DNA of 64,000 nt from JADLDB01 sp040752975 (GCA_040752975.1 JBFMHF010000004.1:1-64000), one strand, 5' to 3'. Numbered from the stretch's first letter, positions 26,223-37,138 are shown. Notes: a model not told the origin generated them from the sequence alone. Numbers and translations: made by a program.

Positions 26223-26452
26223 CGCCGCCTCAGCGTTCCAGTGCGGATCTGCTGCCGCCGGAGCCGGGCCAGCTCGGCGACGGTCGGGACCGGGAGGGTG
26301 CCTCCGCGCACCCGCTCCGCCAGCCGGTTTCGCTTGGTGATGGCGATCACCTCGCGGAGGGCGGCGTTGATGGTCTCCGTGAGGGACCGGGTCTGGAGCA
26401 CCCTGGCCGCCTCTGCGGCGGCGTCAGGGTCGATGTTCACGGTGGTGCGCAT
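26219..26452 (-). CDS. vapB: VapB-type ribbon-helix-helix antitoxin
   Basis: 77 residues. The N-terminus (MRTTVNIDPDAAAEAARVL...SLTETINAALREVI) is the standard RHH fold of VapB proteins that bind operator DNA as dimers. The C-terminus (PTVAELARLRRQQIRTGTLRRR) is unusually basic for a toxin-binding tail. The stop overlaps the toxin start by four bases. A perfect inverted repeat lies 35-64 bases upstream. Confidence 0.85.
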   Translation of the reverse strand: MRTTVNIDPDAAAEAARVLQTRSLTETINAALREVIAITKRNRLAERVRGGTLPVPTVAELARLRRQQIRTGTLRRR

Positions 26453-26486
26453 GCCATCAACTTGGTGGAGAAATGGTGCGCAATCA

Positions 26487-26516
26487 AGGCATCACCTGGC
26501 CGACAGAGTGATGCCT
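26487..26516 (-). terminator. Perfect inverted repeat between the E1-like gene and vapB
   Basis: AGGCATCAC (26487-26495) and GTGATGCCT (26508-26516) are exact complements separated by 12 bases. On the minus strand the element follows the E1-like stop by 10 bases and is trailed by TTGATT, so it may terminate that operon. Its place 35 bases before vapB also suits an operator for the ribbon-helix-helix antitoxin. Confidence 0.5.
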
Positions 26517-26526
26517 GGTCGCTCGC

Positions 26527-27114
26527 TCACGTCGTCGGCGTCACCGCGGCCAGCCCCACCATCGAATCCCGCCGCACGCCGCCCTTCACGAAGTCCTGGA
26601 TGGTGCGCGCCAGCGCGCCGTCCAGCAGCCCGAGGAGCGGCAGGTGCTCTCCGCCCTCGCACGTCGCCTGGCCGGCGTGATCCTCCGGATCGGCGGTGAA
26701 GCGCTCGTCCCACCGGATGAGGCCGAAGGTGCCGTCGCCGGAGAGCGCCGCGTGCACCAGGGGCACTCCCGCTGCCCGCGCGTAGTCACTGAGCACTCGC
26801 CGGGACGCCGCGTTGTCGAAGCAGTCGACGATGAGGCCGGCCCCCGCGCAGAGCTGCGCCACGTTGTCCTTCGTCAGCCGTACGCCGAAGGCCTCGGCCT
26901 TCACCCCGTGGAAGTTGAGCAGCTGCGCCTTGAGGGCCTCAGCCTTGTTCTTCCCCACGGACTGCTTCACGTAGGCCTGGGCGAGCAGGTTCTTCGACTC
27001 CACCCGATCGAAGTCGATGAAGACGAAGGTGGCGTCGAGGTTCCGGCAGAGGACGGCCGTGTGACTGCCGAGGGCGCCCACGCCGCAGAAGACGATGCGC
27101 ATGGGCGCCCCCAT
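26527..27114 (-). CDS. Minimal ThiF/E1-like adenylyltransferase
   Basis: 195 residues; E1/ThiF/MoeB superfamily enzymes adenylate the C-terminus of ubiquitin-like proteins. Seen: the nucleotide loop IVFCGVGALGSH, FIDFDRVESKNLLAQ (Asp34, Asp36, Asn42), Lys at KNKAEALKAQL and VDCFDNAASRRVL (Asp100, Asn101, Arg105). The zinc-ribbon CxxC pairs of MoeB/ThiF are absent; Cys152 in GQATCEGGEHL is the best candidate for a thioester or acyl-transfer cysteine. It is shorter than usual (ThiF/MoeB ~250). ATG 27114 is used; ATG 27102 is also possible. It is six bases downstream of the ubiquitin-like gene, which should supply its substrate. Confidence 0.85.
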   Translation of the reverse strand: MGAPMRIVFCGVGALGSHTAVLCRNLDATFVFIDFDRVESKNLLAQAYVKQSVGKNKAEALKAQLLNFHGVKAEAFGVRLTKDNVAQLCAGAGLIVDCFDNAASRRVLSDYARAAGVPLVHAALSGDGTFGLIRWDERFTADPEDHAGQATCEGGEHLPLLGLLDGALARTIQDFVKGGVRRDSMVGLAAVTPTT

Positions 27115-27120
27115 CTCTCT

Positions 27121-27357
27121 TCAGGCTCCGAAGGGGACCTTCGGCCGCAGGTAGATCCGCTGCCCGTTCTGCAGGCGGTCCACCACGAAGCCGTCGAAGG
27201 CGTTGTCCGGCAGGTGCTGGAGGTTCAAGCCCGGCACGTTGCCCGCGCGGATCACCTCCACCGCGATGCGCCGGATGTCGGCGTCGGACACCCGCGCGTC
27301 GAGCTCCATCGGGTAATCCGCGGACAGGCCGTTGTAGGTGATGTTCAGGGTCGCCAT
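27121..27357 (-). CDS. Small ubiquitin-like (beta-grasp) protein
   Basis: 78 residues with a strong GGGAGG site. The strand-helix order fits a ubiquitin fold: beta hairpin (TLNITYNGLSADYPMELDARV), one amphipathic helix (SDADIRRIAVEVIRAG), then FDGFVVDR and a last strand IYLRPKVPFGA. The tail ends Phe-Gly-Ala instead of Gly-Gly, so one residue may have to be trimmed or a single Gly used. Cysteines are absent. The partner E1-like gene follows after six bases. The fold call is by pattern and context, not by search; a sulfur-carrier (ThiS/MoaD-like) role is the main alternative. Confidence 0.6.
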   Translation of the reverse strand: MATLNITYNGLSADYPMELDARVSDADIRRIAVEVIRAGNVPGLNLQHLPDNAFDGFVVDRLQNGQRIYLRPKVPFGA

Positions 27358-27417
27358 GCATGCACCTCCCTCGTTGCAGCGGTGACGGGGCCGTGGCGGG
27401 CCCCTGACGCGAGGGGC

Positions 27418-28737
<1,320 letters not shown>

Positions 28738-28824
28738 TGTACCGTGGCGAGGGCGCTGGCGAGAGCGCGATTTCTCCCGCTCCCATCATGAGCGGGGGCG
28801 AGGTGAGGAGGAGGGCGGCTGGCG

Positions 28825-28854
28825 GTTCGTACGGAGCCGGCCTATCGTTCGTAC
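28825..28854 (+). promoter_or_regulatory. Direct-repeat operator of the AbrB-Doc module
   Basis: GTTCGTAC occurs at 28825-28832 and at 28847-28854, 22 bp apart and abutting the antitoxin ATG (28855). The first copy includes the palindrome CGTACG. The spacing equals that of the repeats before the Phd-VapC pair. The site lies in the divergent region with the FHA regulator and could affect both genes. Confidence 0.55.
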
Positions 28855-29082
28855 ATGCAAAAGCGCCTGACGCGAATCGGCAACAGCCTGGGGCTCGTGC
28901 TCGACCGGCCGCTCCTCGAGAAGATGGGGGTGGACGCGGACACCGAACTCGAAGTGTCCAGCGACGGCACCTGCATCGTGATCACCCCGGTGCGCGGCAG
29001 GAAGCGGGACGCGAAGCTGAAGCAGGTGGCCGACGGGGTGTTCGACGAGTTCGCGGGCGCCTTCAAGAAGCTGGCGGAATGA
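28855..29082 (+). CDS. SpoVT/AbrB-fold (MazE-like) antitoxin
   Basis: 75 residues. MQKRLTRIGNSLGLVLDRPLLEKMGV followed by ELEVSSDGTCIVITPV is the swapped-hairpin AbrB DNA-binding domain. The C-terminal helix (LKQVADGVFDEFAGAFKKLAE) would bind the toxin. The stop overlaps the Doc start by ATGA. Confidence 0.88.
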   Translation: MQKRLTRIGNSLGLVLDRPLLEKMGVDADTELEVSSDGTCIVITPVRGRKRDAKLKQVADGVFDEFAGAFKKLAE

Positions 29083-29471
29083 GCACGTTCCTCGAGTTGG
29101 ACGACGTGCTGGCGCTGCACGCGGAGTCGATTCGACGCTTCGGCGGCGGCCCGGGCCTGCGGGACGTGGCGCTGCTCGGGTCGGCGGTGGCGATGCCGCG
29201 CGCGACGATGTTCGGCGAGCCCCTGCACGCGACGCTGGAGGAGCAGGCGGCGGCGTACCTGTTCCACCTGGTGAAGAACCACCCTTTCGTGGACGGCAAC
29301 AAGCGGGTCGCGCTGGCGGCGGCGCTGGTCTTCCTCGGGCTCAACCTGCGCGCGGTGTCGGCGTCCAACGAGGAGCTGGTGGCGCTCGTCCTCGGGGTGA
29401 TCGACGGGACTCGCTCGAAGGCAGACGTCGCGGTCTTCTTCCGCGATCGGTCTCGGCCGTGGAAGCGCTGA
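29079..29471 (+). CDS. doc: Doc-type Fic-fold toxin
   Basis: 130 residues from ATG 29079. The core motif NHPFVDGNKRVAL matches the Doc/Fic consensus HxFxDGNKR. The preceding flap region (GGGPGLRDVALLGSAVAMPRATMFG) and EEQAAAYLFHLVKN are typical of death-on-curing proteins. Doc proteins phosphorylate elongation factor Tu. The pairing with an AbrB-fold rather than a Phd antitoxin complements the Phd-VapC pair 17 kb away. Confidence 0.9.
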   Translation: MSTFLELDDVLALHAESIRRFGGGPGLRDVALLGSAVAMPRATMFGEPLHATLEEQAAAYLFHLVKNHPFVDGNKRVALAAALVFLGLNLRAVSASNEELVALVLGVIDGTRSKADVAVFFRDRSRPWKR

Positions 29472-29480
29472 GGGGTGCCT

Positions 29481-30467
29481 TCAGGGGATCACCGCCTCCA
29501 CCTGTGCGCTGCCCCGCTTCACCGTCACCGTCACCGGCACCCCCTTCAGCCGCGCGCGGGCCAACACCTGGGGCAGGGGAGGCTGATCATCGACGCGGAC
29601 GATCACGTCGCCCGGCTGGACGGAGGCGCCGTCCTTCGCCTCCAGCACCAGCAGCCCGAGCGGCAGGCGCGCGGCGGCGGTGACCTGCTCGAGCGGCAGC
29701 TTCGGGGTGAGGAAGCGCGCGCGGTTCTGCACCCACACCTCGGCGGCCAGCGCGTCCATCGAGGACAGCCCGGTGTCGGCCTGCGCGGCGGTGACGGCGG
29801 GGCTCATCGCGACGGTGACGGAGGCCGGATCCACGTCCGGCGCGTCCTCCGGGAGCGCCCCCGCGGCCACCTTGAGCGCCTCGAGACTCATCCTCTCCAG
29901 CAGGTGCGTCATGGCGGAGTCGGGGTCGAACTCCTCTTCACCCGTGGGCGTGAAGGGATCGATGGTCACCTGGCCCACGAAGTTCGCCAGCACCTCTCCG
30001 GTTGTCGGCCGCACCAGTTCGAGCTCACACACCCACGTCACCTCCTCGGTGACGATGCCACCCTTGGCCTTGTCGTCCGCGTCGCGGCGCTCCATCGCGC
30101 TCGAGGCCACGCGCTTCTCGGCCGTCGCCCGCAGCACCACCGCTTCGTCTGGCTTGCGGCCGGAACGGATCACCTGCGGCACCACCGTCGAGGCCGTCCA
30201 CGAGTTCTCCTGCCACTTCGTCACCTGGAACTCGGACGGGCCGAAGAAGGCGAGCTGTCCGCCGTACTTCGAGAGGCCCACATCGAGCAGCCGCTGCCCC
30301 AGCTCGAACTCGCGCCAGCCCATCGCCTGCGTGCCGGTGAGGCGCACGGGGTAGACGACGACCGTGGTGACGACCAGCGGCTGCTTGGGCTCGTGGAAGG
30401 ACTTCGAGAAGCCGGAGCGGCAACTCGCGACCGTCAGCAACAAAAGCACCGCCAGCAAGCGCTGCAT
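29481..30467 (-). CDS. Lipoprotein with C-terminal PDZ-like domain
   Basis: 328 residues from ATG 30467 (MQRLLAVLLLLTVASC, lipobox VASC); the 45 upstream codons of the open frame are rejected. The middle region is soluble and shows no known motif. The last ~60 residues (GLLVLEAKDGASVQPGDVIVRVDDQP...VTVTVKRG) have the pattern of a PDZ peptide-binding module. Likely an envelope lipoprotein of unknown partner. Convergent with doc. Confidence 0.6.
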   Translation of the reverse strand: MQRLLAVLLLLTVASCRSGFSKSFHEPKQPLVVTTVVVYPVRLTGTQAMGWREFELGQRLLDVGLSKYGGQLAFFGPSEFQVTKWQENSWTASTVVPQVIRSGRKPDEAVVLRATAEKRVASSAMERRDADDKAKGGIVTEEVTWVCELELVRPTTGEVLANFVGQVTIDPFTPTGEEEFDPDSAMTHLLERMSLEALKVAAGALPEDAPDVDPASVTVAMSPAVTAAQADTGLSSMDALAAEVWVQNRARFLTPKLPLEQVTAAARLPLGLLVLEAKDGASVQPGDVIVRVDDQPPLPQVLARARLKGVPVTVTVKRGSAQVEAVIP

Positions 30468-30745
30468 GAGGGGCGGGAAGCTCTCAGACGGCCCGGAAAA
30501 GTCGAGTGCCGGCCTGTTCAGCTTTCCTCGCTCGATCACGCCCCCGGGAGCCTCGCGGCAGCCACGGATCTTGTGTCGGGAGGACCGCAAACGGGCCGGC
30601 ACTCACAGCCTTCGTAGCACTGGCTCCCCATGTGGACGCAACTTTCCGGCAACAACCCTGTACGAAGGGATTGGCGAAGAAGATCAGCCACTTATGAGCA
30701 AGACAACCCCTTGGTTTTCCACGAATCCGGGGTCACAATGCCCAA
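30468..30745. other. Divergent intergenic region
   Basis: 278 bases between divergent lipoprotein and hypothetical genes, lower in GC near its right end. A weak promoter-like pair TTGGTT (30711-30716) and CACAAT (30733-30738), 16 bases apart, precedes the GTG at 30746. No other structure was found. Confidence 0.3.
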
Positions 30746-31351
30746 GTGCTTGAAGTGCTGTCAGCGGACCTGGCGAGGCGGAACCCGAAGGCCTACATCG
30801 CCCACTTTCAGCGCCTGGATGCCGAGGCCCAGCGGACCTTCGTCGGGGGCCTGACGCCGGAAGAGCACCGGCTTCACCTGTCTGTCCTCGGCGAGTCGGT
30901 GGTGCTGGGGCTGGTGCTGACGGTGACGGCGAAGGGCGTCACGCTGCAGGCGTCGCTGGCGGGAGGCCCGCTGATGTCCGCGCGGGGCTGGGATGAGGCG
31001 AAGGCGCTGCAGGACTCGGTCTTCGCGCGCGCCGAGGCGCTGGGCGGGACGGTGGCGGCCACGGGGCTGCTGCGGCTGCCGGTCGACCAGCTGGAAACGG
31101 CGCCGCTGGCGACGCTGGGCTGGCGCGTCGAGTCCGTCGAGCTCTCGGTGGGCTTGTGTGAAGGGCCGTCGACCTGGCGGGTGGGAGGCGTGTTGCCCCA
31201 GGACGGCCCCTTCTGGTCCCCGGCGGAGGCGCTGCCGGGCTCCTGGGAAGCCTGGGAGGGCCCACTGAGGGCGGCCGCGACGAGGCTGGGCGCCCGGTTC
31301 AGCCGGACAGGAGCGCACGTCGGTCCACTGAATCCGCCAGGGCGACCCTGA
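30746..31351 (+). CDS. Hypothetical protein, DUF-type
   Basis: 201 residues from GTG 30746. No signal peptide. The N-terminus is helical (VLSADLARRNPKAYIAHFQRLDAEAQ), followed by a mixed alpha/beta region (ESVELSVGLCEGPSTWRVGG, Trp-rich at PGSWEAWEGPL). No family motif was recognised. Coding quality is good throughout. It stands alone, with 78 bases before the next lipoprotein gene. Confidence 0.5.
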   Translation: MLEVLSADLARRNPKAYIAHFQRLDAEAQRTFVGGLTPEEHRLHLSVLGESVVLGLVLTVTAKGVTLQASLAGGPLMSARGWDEAKALQDSVFARAEALGGTVAATGLLRLPVDQLETAPLATLGWRVESVELSVGLCEGPSTWRVGGVLPQDGPFWSPAEALPGSWEAWEGPLRAAATRLGARFSRTGAHVGPLNPPGRP

Positions 31352-31429
31352 GGAAGACCGAGCCCCTGCACTGGCGACGCCGGGTGCGGAGCGCGTATGA
31401 AGTCGTAGGCCGACGACAGGGAGCGCCGC

Positions 31430-33859
31430 GTGAACGGGAGCAGGTGGGCGGCGGTGGCGGTCGTGATGGCGCTCGTCGGTGGATGCTCCGGGCGAGGCGT
31501 GACAGGCGTCGATCCCGATACTGTGCGCGGCCCGCGGCTGCTCGATTTCGGGCGCGTCTTCGTGGGCTACCCCGCGACGCAGCTGCTCCTCCTCCAGAAC
31601 CCGGCGCGCGTCGAAAGGGAGATCCCCGTCGCGTGGCCCGACCCCTTCCAGGCGGAGTCGCCGGTGAGGCTGGGGCCGGGCCTCGAGGTCGCCGTCGCGG
31701 TGACGATTCGCGCGACGAGTGTGGGGCCGGTCGAGCGCCAGGTGGAGATCGACGGCTGGACGCTCACGCTGCGGGCCCGCGTCGAGGAGCCTCCCTTCTG
31801 CGACGCTGGCCCGTGCCAGGACGCGTCCTTCGAGCCTGACGCAGGAACGTGCGTCGTCCAGGCAGCGCCCGAGGACGCGCCGTGCACCGACGGCTGCCTC
31901 GTCGCCGGCCACTGCCGCCAGGGGCGCTGCGAGGGGACGGCGATCTCCTGCACCGACGGGAATCCCTGCACCCTCGACGTGTGCACGCCCGGCCTGGGCT
32001 GCGAATACCCGGAGAAAGAGTGCGCGGTGCCTCCAGCCGCGTGCCTGGTGCCGTACTGCGATCCGATCACCGGCTGTGGGGCCACGGCGGTGGTGGACGG
32101 GGTGCGGTGTGGCCCGGACGACTGCGTCGCCAACACCGCGCAGGTGTGCATCAACGGCGCGTGCGTGCAGCGGGCGCGACCGACCGCGGACTGGTGCGTC
32201 ACGGTCGTGGGAGGCCGGCCGGGCGGGTGGGGTGTGGTGGACGGCACGGGCGAGCAGGCGCGGCTGTGGAGCGATCCGTTCGTCCTCGACGAGCGCGGGG
32301 TGGTGACGACGATCCACGACCAGAGCCCCCGCCCGCGGGTCCGCCGCATCGGCGCGACGGGCGCGGTAGCGACGACCGTCTCGGGAATGCCCGGGACCAT
32401 GGCGAGCGACGGGCTCGGGGTCGCAGTGCTGGGCCAGTCGCGGGCGTCGCTTCCGCAAGCGGATCCGGCCGGCAACGTGTGGTTCGTCGACGGCTTCCCC
32501 CTGGCCGCGTGTCTGCGCACGGTGTCACCGCTGGGGCTGGTCCGCACGGTGCGCTGTCTGTCTGCCGGACGGGCGATCGGCATGGCCCCTGGCGCCGGCG
32601 GGGCGGGCTACTGGGTGGCCCGCGCAACAGGGGCGGGGCAGGTGGCGACCTTGATCGGCGTGGACGGCGGAGTCCTCGCGGAAGTGCCTCTCCCGCCCCT
32701 GGTCAGCACCGTCCATGCGGTCGCCGAGGCTGACGGCGGATTGCTGATCGCAGCCGGGCGGGGCGTCAGCTTCGTGGGCTTCGACGGCGGGAGCACGTCC
32801 CTGGCGGGCTACAACCTGACCAACTGTCCGCAGATCCACGACTTCGCCAGGTCAGGCGAGTGGCTGGTGAGCGAATGCAACGGACCGGACTGTGAGCTCC
32901 GCCTCGAGGCGCCCGGCGGGCGAAGGACGGTGCTTGGGCCCTGGCCCGGGTGCGCGTACGTGCCCCGGGCGCGCATCAACCGCAAAGGGGAGGTGGTGGC
33001 TCTGTTCAACGGGGGGATGGCCGATCTCCTCGACGGCGGCTGGCGTGAGCGAGCCGGGGCGCGGGTGGACACGGCCGACTTCTTCACTGCCCGGAGCCTG
33101 GTGCTGCACGAGGGCGGAGTCTGGCGCTTCGATCCCCGGGGCCAGGTGGGAGTGGGCGACGGCGGGCTCTGGCCGGGCTGGCCGACGATCGGTTCCGACA
33201 TCGGCGAGGTACGGGAGTGCGGCGGCGCCCTTCTGGCCGCGGAGGTCCTCTGGCAGCAGGTGGACGCCGGCGCCTGCGCGAGGCGCACCAGGTTCTTGCC
33301 CGACGGCGGGTGGAGCACCGACGCGGATACGTGCAACCTGAGCCAGGGAGGCACGGGGGCCAACTCCCTGGCCAGCCTGACCTGCCCCGGCGACGACGTC
33401 TGGGGCTATTGGGAGCTCGGCGGCATCGAGGTGCTGCGCGTGCACCTGGCTGACGGCACGACGCGGCGCTGGCGGTTCCCGTACACTTCGGTGACGCGCC
33501 TCATCGCCCGCGACGCGCAAGGCCTCGACTTCGCCACGCGGTGGGCGGTGGGAAGCTTCGTCGTCGATGGCGGGGCGACGATTCTGGCGGGCAACCCCGG
33601 GCAGCCCGGCGAAGACGACGGCATGGGCGCGACGGCGCGCTTCTCCCAGGTGTTGGACTTCAGCATCGCGGACGACGGGACGCGCTTCGTGGCGGACTTC
33701 GGGGCGAGCTCGATCCGCACCGTGAGCCCCGCCGGCGTGGTGACGACGATCATCCGCCTCCAGGATGGACCGCTCCAGGTGCAGGTGGAACCGGGACCGA
33801 ACCCCGGCCTGTGGATCACCGTGCAGGACGCGCTGCTGTACGCCCGCCCGCCTCCGTGA
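31430..33859 (+). CDS. Large Cys-rich lipoprotein with beta-propeller-like body
   Basis: 809 residues from GTG 31430. Lipoprotein signal with lipobox VGGC. Residues ~35-125 form an Ig-like/ASPM-type strand domain (LLDFGRVFVGYPATQLLLLQNP). Residues ~128-265 are Cys-rich (CTDGNPCTLDVCTPGLGCEYP, CLVPYCDPITGCG), a module common in myxobacterial surface proteins. The rest (~260-809) is a set of short strand repeats typical of NHL/YVTN propellers (FVLDERGVVTTIHDQ, ADPAGNVWFVDGFP, FSIADDGTRFVADFG). Probably exposed on the outer membrane. Confidence 0.7.
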   Translation: MNGSRWAAVAVVMALVGGCSGRGVTGVDPDTVRGPRLLDFGRVFVGYPATQLLLLQNPARVEREIPVAWPDPFQAESPVRLGPGLEVAVAVTIRATSVGPVERQVEIDGWTLTLRARVEEPPFCDAGPCQDASFEPDAGTCVVQAAPEDAPCTDGCLVAGHCRQGRCEGTAISCTDGNPCTLDVCTPGLGCEYPEKECAVPPAACLVPYCDPITGCGATAVVDGVRCGPDDCVANTAQVCINGACVQRARPTADWCVTVVGGRPGGWGVVDGTGEQARLWSDPFVLDERGVVTTIHDQSPRPRVRRIGATGAVATTVSGMPGTMASDGLGVAVLGQSRASLPQADPAGNVWFVDGFPLAACLRTVSPLGLVRTVRCLSAGRAIGMAPGAGGAGYWVARATGAGQVATLIGVDGGVLAEVPLPPLVSTVHAVAEADGGLLIAAGRGVSFVGFDGGSTSLAGYNLTNCPQIHDFARSGEWLVSECNGPDCELRLEAPGGRRTVLGPWPGCAYVPRARINRKGEVVALFNGGMADLLDGGWRERAGARVDTADFFTARSLVLHEGGVWRFDPRGQVGVGDGGLWPGWPTIGSDIGEVRECGGALLAAEVLWQQVDAGACARRTRFLPDGGWSTDADTCNLSQGGTGANSLASLTCPGDDVWGYWELGGIEVLRVHLADGTTRRWRFPYTSVTRLIARDAQGLDFATRWAVGSFVVDGGATILAGNPGQPGEDDGMGATARFSQVLDFSIADDGTRFVADFGASSIRTVSPAGVVTTIIRLQDGPLQVQVEPGPNPGLWITVQDALLYARPPP

Positions 33860-33862
33860 GGC

Positions 33863-34135
33863 TCAGGTCGCCTCGGCCGGTCGCCCCAGCAGCGGCATCA
33901 GCTCGCCCTTGCGGTGCAGCGCCATCATGTCGCTGTAGCCGCCGATCGACCTCCCGCCGATGAAGATCTGCGGGACGGTGCGCAGTCCGCCGGTCATCTC
34001 CACGAGCTTCTCGCGCATGGCCGGGTCGTGCGTGACGTCGATGGCCTGGAAGGGCACGCCGTGCTCCTTGAGGAAGGCTTCGGCGCGGCGGCAGTACGGG
34101 CAGTAGTCGGTGGCGTAGACGAGGACTTCAGGCAT
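33863..34135 (-). CDS. grxC: Glutaredoxin 3
   Basis: 90 residues, standard length. Dithiol active site YCPYC at residues 11-15, cis-Pro loop TVPQIFIGG and the GGYSDM glutathione-binding segment. Reduces disulfides and glutathionylated proteins in the cytoplasm using glutathione. Convergent with the lipoprotein gene, 3 bases apart. Confidence 0.93.
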   Translation of the reverse strand: MPEVLVYATDYCPYCRRAEAFLKEHGVPFQAIDVTHDPAMREKLVEMTGGLRTVPQIFIGGRSIGGYSDMMALHRKGELMPLLGRPAEAT

Positions 34136-34225
34136 GTGGCTGTTTTTCTAACAACCGGGACGCACCAGCGCCCCGACGGTTTGGAGAGCCACCGCGCGTC
34201 CGGCGGGGTTCCCCGAAAGCACGAC

Positions 34226-34254
34226 GGCCCCCGGCGCGCAAAGCACCGGAGGCC
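34226..34254 (-). terminator. Hairpin downstream of groL
   Basis: GGCCCCCGG (34226-34234) and CCGGAGGCC (34246-34254) pair with one mismatch around an 11-base loop, 38 bases past the groL stop. No long U-tract. The likely 3' end of the groESL mRNA. Confidence 0.4.
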
Positions 34255-34263
34255 GCGTGTTGC

Positions 34264-34279
34264 GACTCGAGCTCGAGTC
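34264..34279. repeat. 16-bp perfect palindrome after groL
   Basis: GACTCGAGCTCGAGTC is self-complementary over 16 bases and lies 13 bases beyond the groL stop, next to the terminator-like hairpin. It could be part of the 3' UTR structure or a protein-binding site. Confidence 0.5.
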
Positions 34280-34291
34280 AGCGAAGGCGAC

Positions 34292-35929
<1,638 letters not shown>

Positions 35930-35965
35930 GAAATGGTTGTCCTTTGGGTGTGGGTGAGGAGGGGA

Positions 35966-36256
35966 TTACTTCTCGACGATGCCGATGACGTCCTCCTCAC
36001 GGAGGATCAGGTGCTCCTCACCGTCGATCTTCAGCTCGGTGCCGGAGTACTTGGAGAAGAGGATGGTCTGGCCGGGCTTGATGTCCATCGGGCGGACCTT
36101 GCCGTCCTCGAGGATCTTGCCGTTGCCGACGGCGACCACGGTGGCCTCCAGCGGCTTCTCCTTGGCCGAGTCGGGGATGATGATCCCGCCCTTGGTCTTG
36201 GTCTCTTCGGCAACGCGCTTGACGATCAACCGGTCATGCAGGGGACGAATCTTCAT
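35966..36256 (-). CDS. groS: Co-chaperonin GroES (Hsp10)
   Basis: 96 residues from ATG 36256 (MKIRPLHDRLIVKRV); the longer open frame runs into the promoter/CIRCE region. The mobile loop region (AEETKTKGGIIIPDSAKEKP) and the end EEHLILREEDVIGIVEK are standard. Heptameric lid of GroEL. Confidence 0.98.
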   Translation of the reverse strand: MKIRPLHDRLIVKRVAEETKTKGGIIIPDSAKEKPLEATVVAVGNGKILEDGKVRPMDIKPGQTILFSKYSGTELKIDGEEHLILREEDVIGIVEK

Positions 36257-36308
36257 GATCTGACGCTCCTCGGGTGCTACGGGTATGAGAGTGTGCGCTG
36301 CGATGCGG

Positions 36309-36335
36309 TTGGCACTCCGGGCCTGCGAGTGCCAG
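36309..36335. promoter_or_regulatory. CIRCE operator 1 (HrcA site)
   Basis: TTGGCACTC, nine bases, GAGTGCCAG; consensus CIRCE is TTAGCACTC-N9-GAGTGCTAA. It lies between the promoter -10 and the groES start, so HrcA bound here would block elongation or initiation. Confidence 0.88.
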
Positions 36336-36351
36336 AGCCGACAGCGGGCGC

Positions 36352-36379
36352 GATATAACCACCGTCCCCAGTGGGTCAA
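36352..36379 (-). promoter_or_regulatory. Sigma70-type groESL promoter
   Basis: On the minus strand TTGACC (36379-36374) is followed after 16 bases by TATATC (36357-36352). It is bracketed by CIRCE sites 1 and 2. Confidence 0.6.
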
Positions 36380-36387
36380 GGCTGGAA

Positions 36388-36414
36388 TTGGCAGTCGGCG
36401 ATGTGGAGTGCCAA
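36388..36414. promoter_or_regulatory. CIRCE operator 2 (HrcA site)
   Basis: TTGGCAGTC, nine bases, GAGTGCCAA. It lies just upstream of the -35 box; one arm has a single C-to-G change. Confidence 0.75.
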
Positions 36415-36432
36415 CGGCCCTCCAGCGGTGCT

Positions 36433-36459
36433 TTGGCACTCTCCCCGCGCGAGTGACAG
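36433..36459. promoter_or_regulatory. CIRCE operator 3 (HrcA site)
   Basis: TTGGCACTC, nine bases, GAGTGACAG. It begins 45 bases beyond the start of site 2 and faces the divergent hypothetical gene at 36545, which it could also influence. Confidence 0.7.
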
Positions 36460-36544
36460 CGTAAGCGCCCGGAATGTCAGGGAGATAGTTTTGGGAATAC
36501 GGAGGCGTGCCGATACGATCCCGTAGCAGGAGGTCGATTCACGC

Positions 36545-37138
36545 ATGTCCCAGCTGGTGCTGAATGGAAGCCTGAAGGAGTTCTTCAAGCTGCTGGTCGG
36601 GGAAGTCGTCCGCCGGCAGCGGGTCAGCCTGGAAGAGGTGACGGAGTTCTACCTGGTCAACCTGCTGGCCGAGTACGCCGAGGCCGAGAAGCTCTTCACC
36701 CAGGAGCTCGACGGGCGGCGGGAAACCGAGCCGCTGGCGATCCTCTACCACCGCGCGCTGCAGCAGGATCGCGACGAGAAGATCCGCACGCTGCGCAGGC
36801 TGGGTGACGTGTCGCTCTACACGGCCGGCTTCTTCCAGCAGTCGCTGGCCGATCGCGTGGTGGGTCCGGACTACTACATGCAGATGGGGCGGACGGCGTA
36901 CGGGGCGGTGGCGGAGCTCGCTGGACCCACGGCCTTCGCGTCCGTCTACCAGGAGCTGCACCAGAAGTTCACCGCGCTGGTGGAGGTGCTCGAGGAGATC
37001 GCCGCGCGGGGGCAATGCGCGTCGGGGCCCGAAGGCCAGATGCGCGTGTTCGAGACCTGGAGCCGCACCGGCAACGAGCGCCTCAAGTTCGTCCTGGCGG
37101 ACGTGGGGATGATCCCCGGCTCGAAGCTGCTCAACTGA
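36545..37138 (+). CDS. Conserved-looking hypothetical helical protein
   Basis: 197 residues, ATG with AGGAGG site nine bases upstream. Almost wholly helical, soluble, no signal peptide. Regions such as FYLVNLLAEYAEAEKLFTQEL, GDVSLYTAGFFQQSLADRVVGPDYYMQMGRTAYG and ERLKFVLADVGMIPG look well structured. No family recognised. The stop (TGA) abuts the next ATG, so the two proteins are probably made together and may interact. The upstream region is shared with the CIRCE array. Confidence 0.65.
   Translation: MSQLVLNGSLKEFFKLLVGEVVRRQRVSLEEVTEFYLVNLLAEYAEAEKLFTQELDGRRETEPLAILYHRALQQDRDEKIRTLRRLGDVSLYTAGFFQQSLADRVVGPDYYMQMGRTAYGAVAELAGPTAFASVYQELHQKFTALVEVLEEIAARGQCASGPEGQMRVFETWSRTGNERLKFVLADVGMIPGSKLLN

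Noticed and set aside
36309..36335. Sigma54 -24/-12 promoter (TGGCAC...TGC)
   Set aside because: GG to GC spacing is 12 rather than 10, and the sequence is fully explained by the CIRCE operator.
35966..36439. 157-codon reading of groES
   Set aside because: The extra N-terminal part translates the promoter and CIRCE sites; ATG 36256 gives the exact 96-residue GroES.
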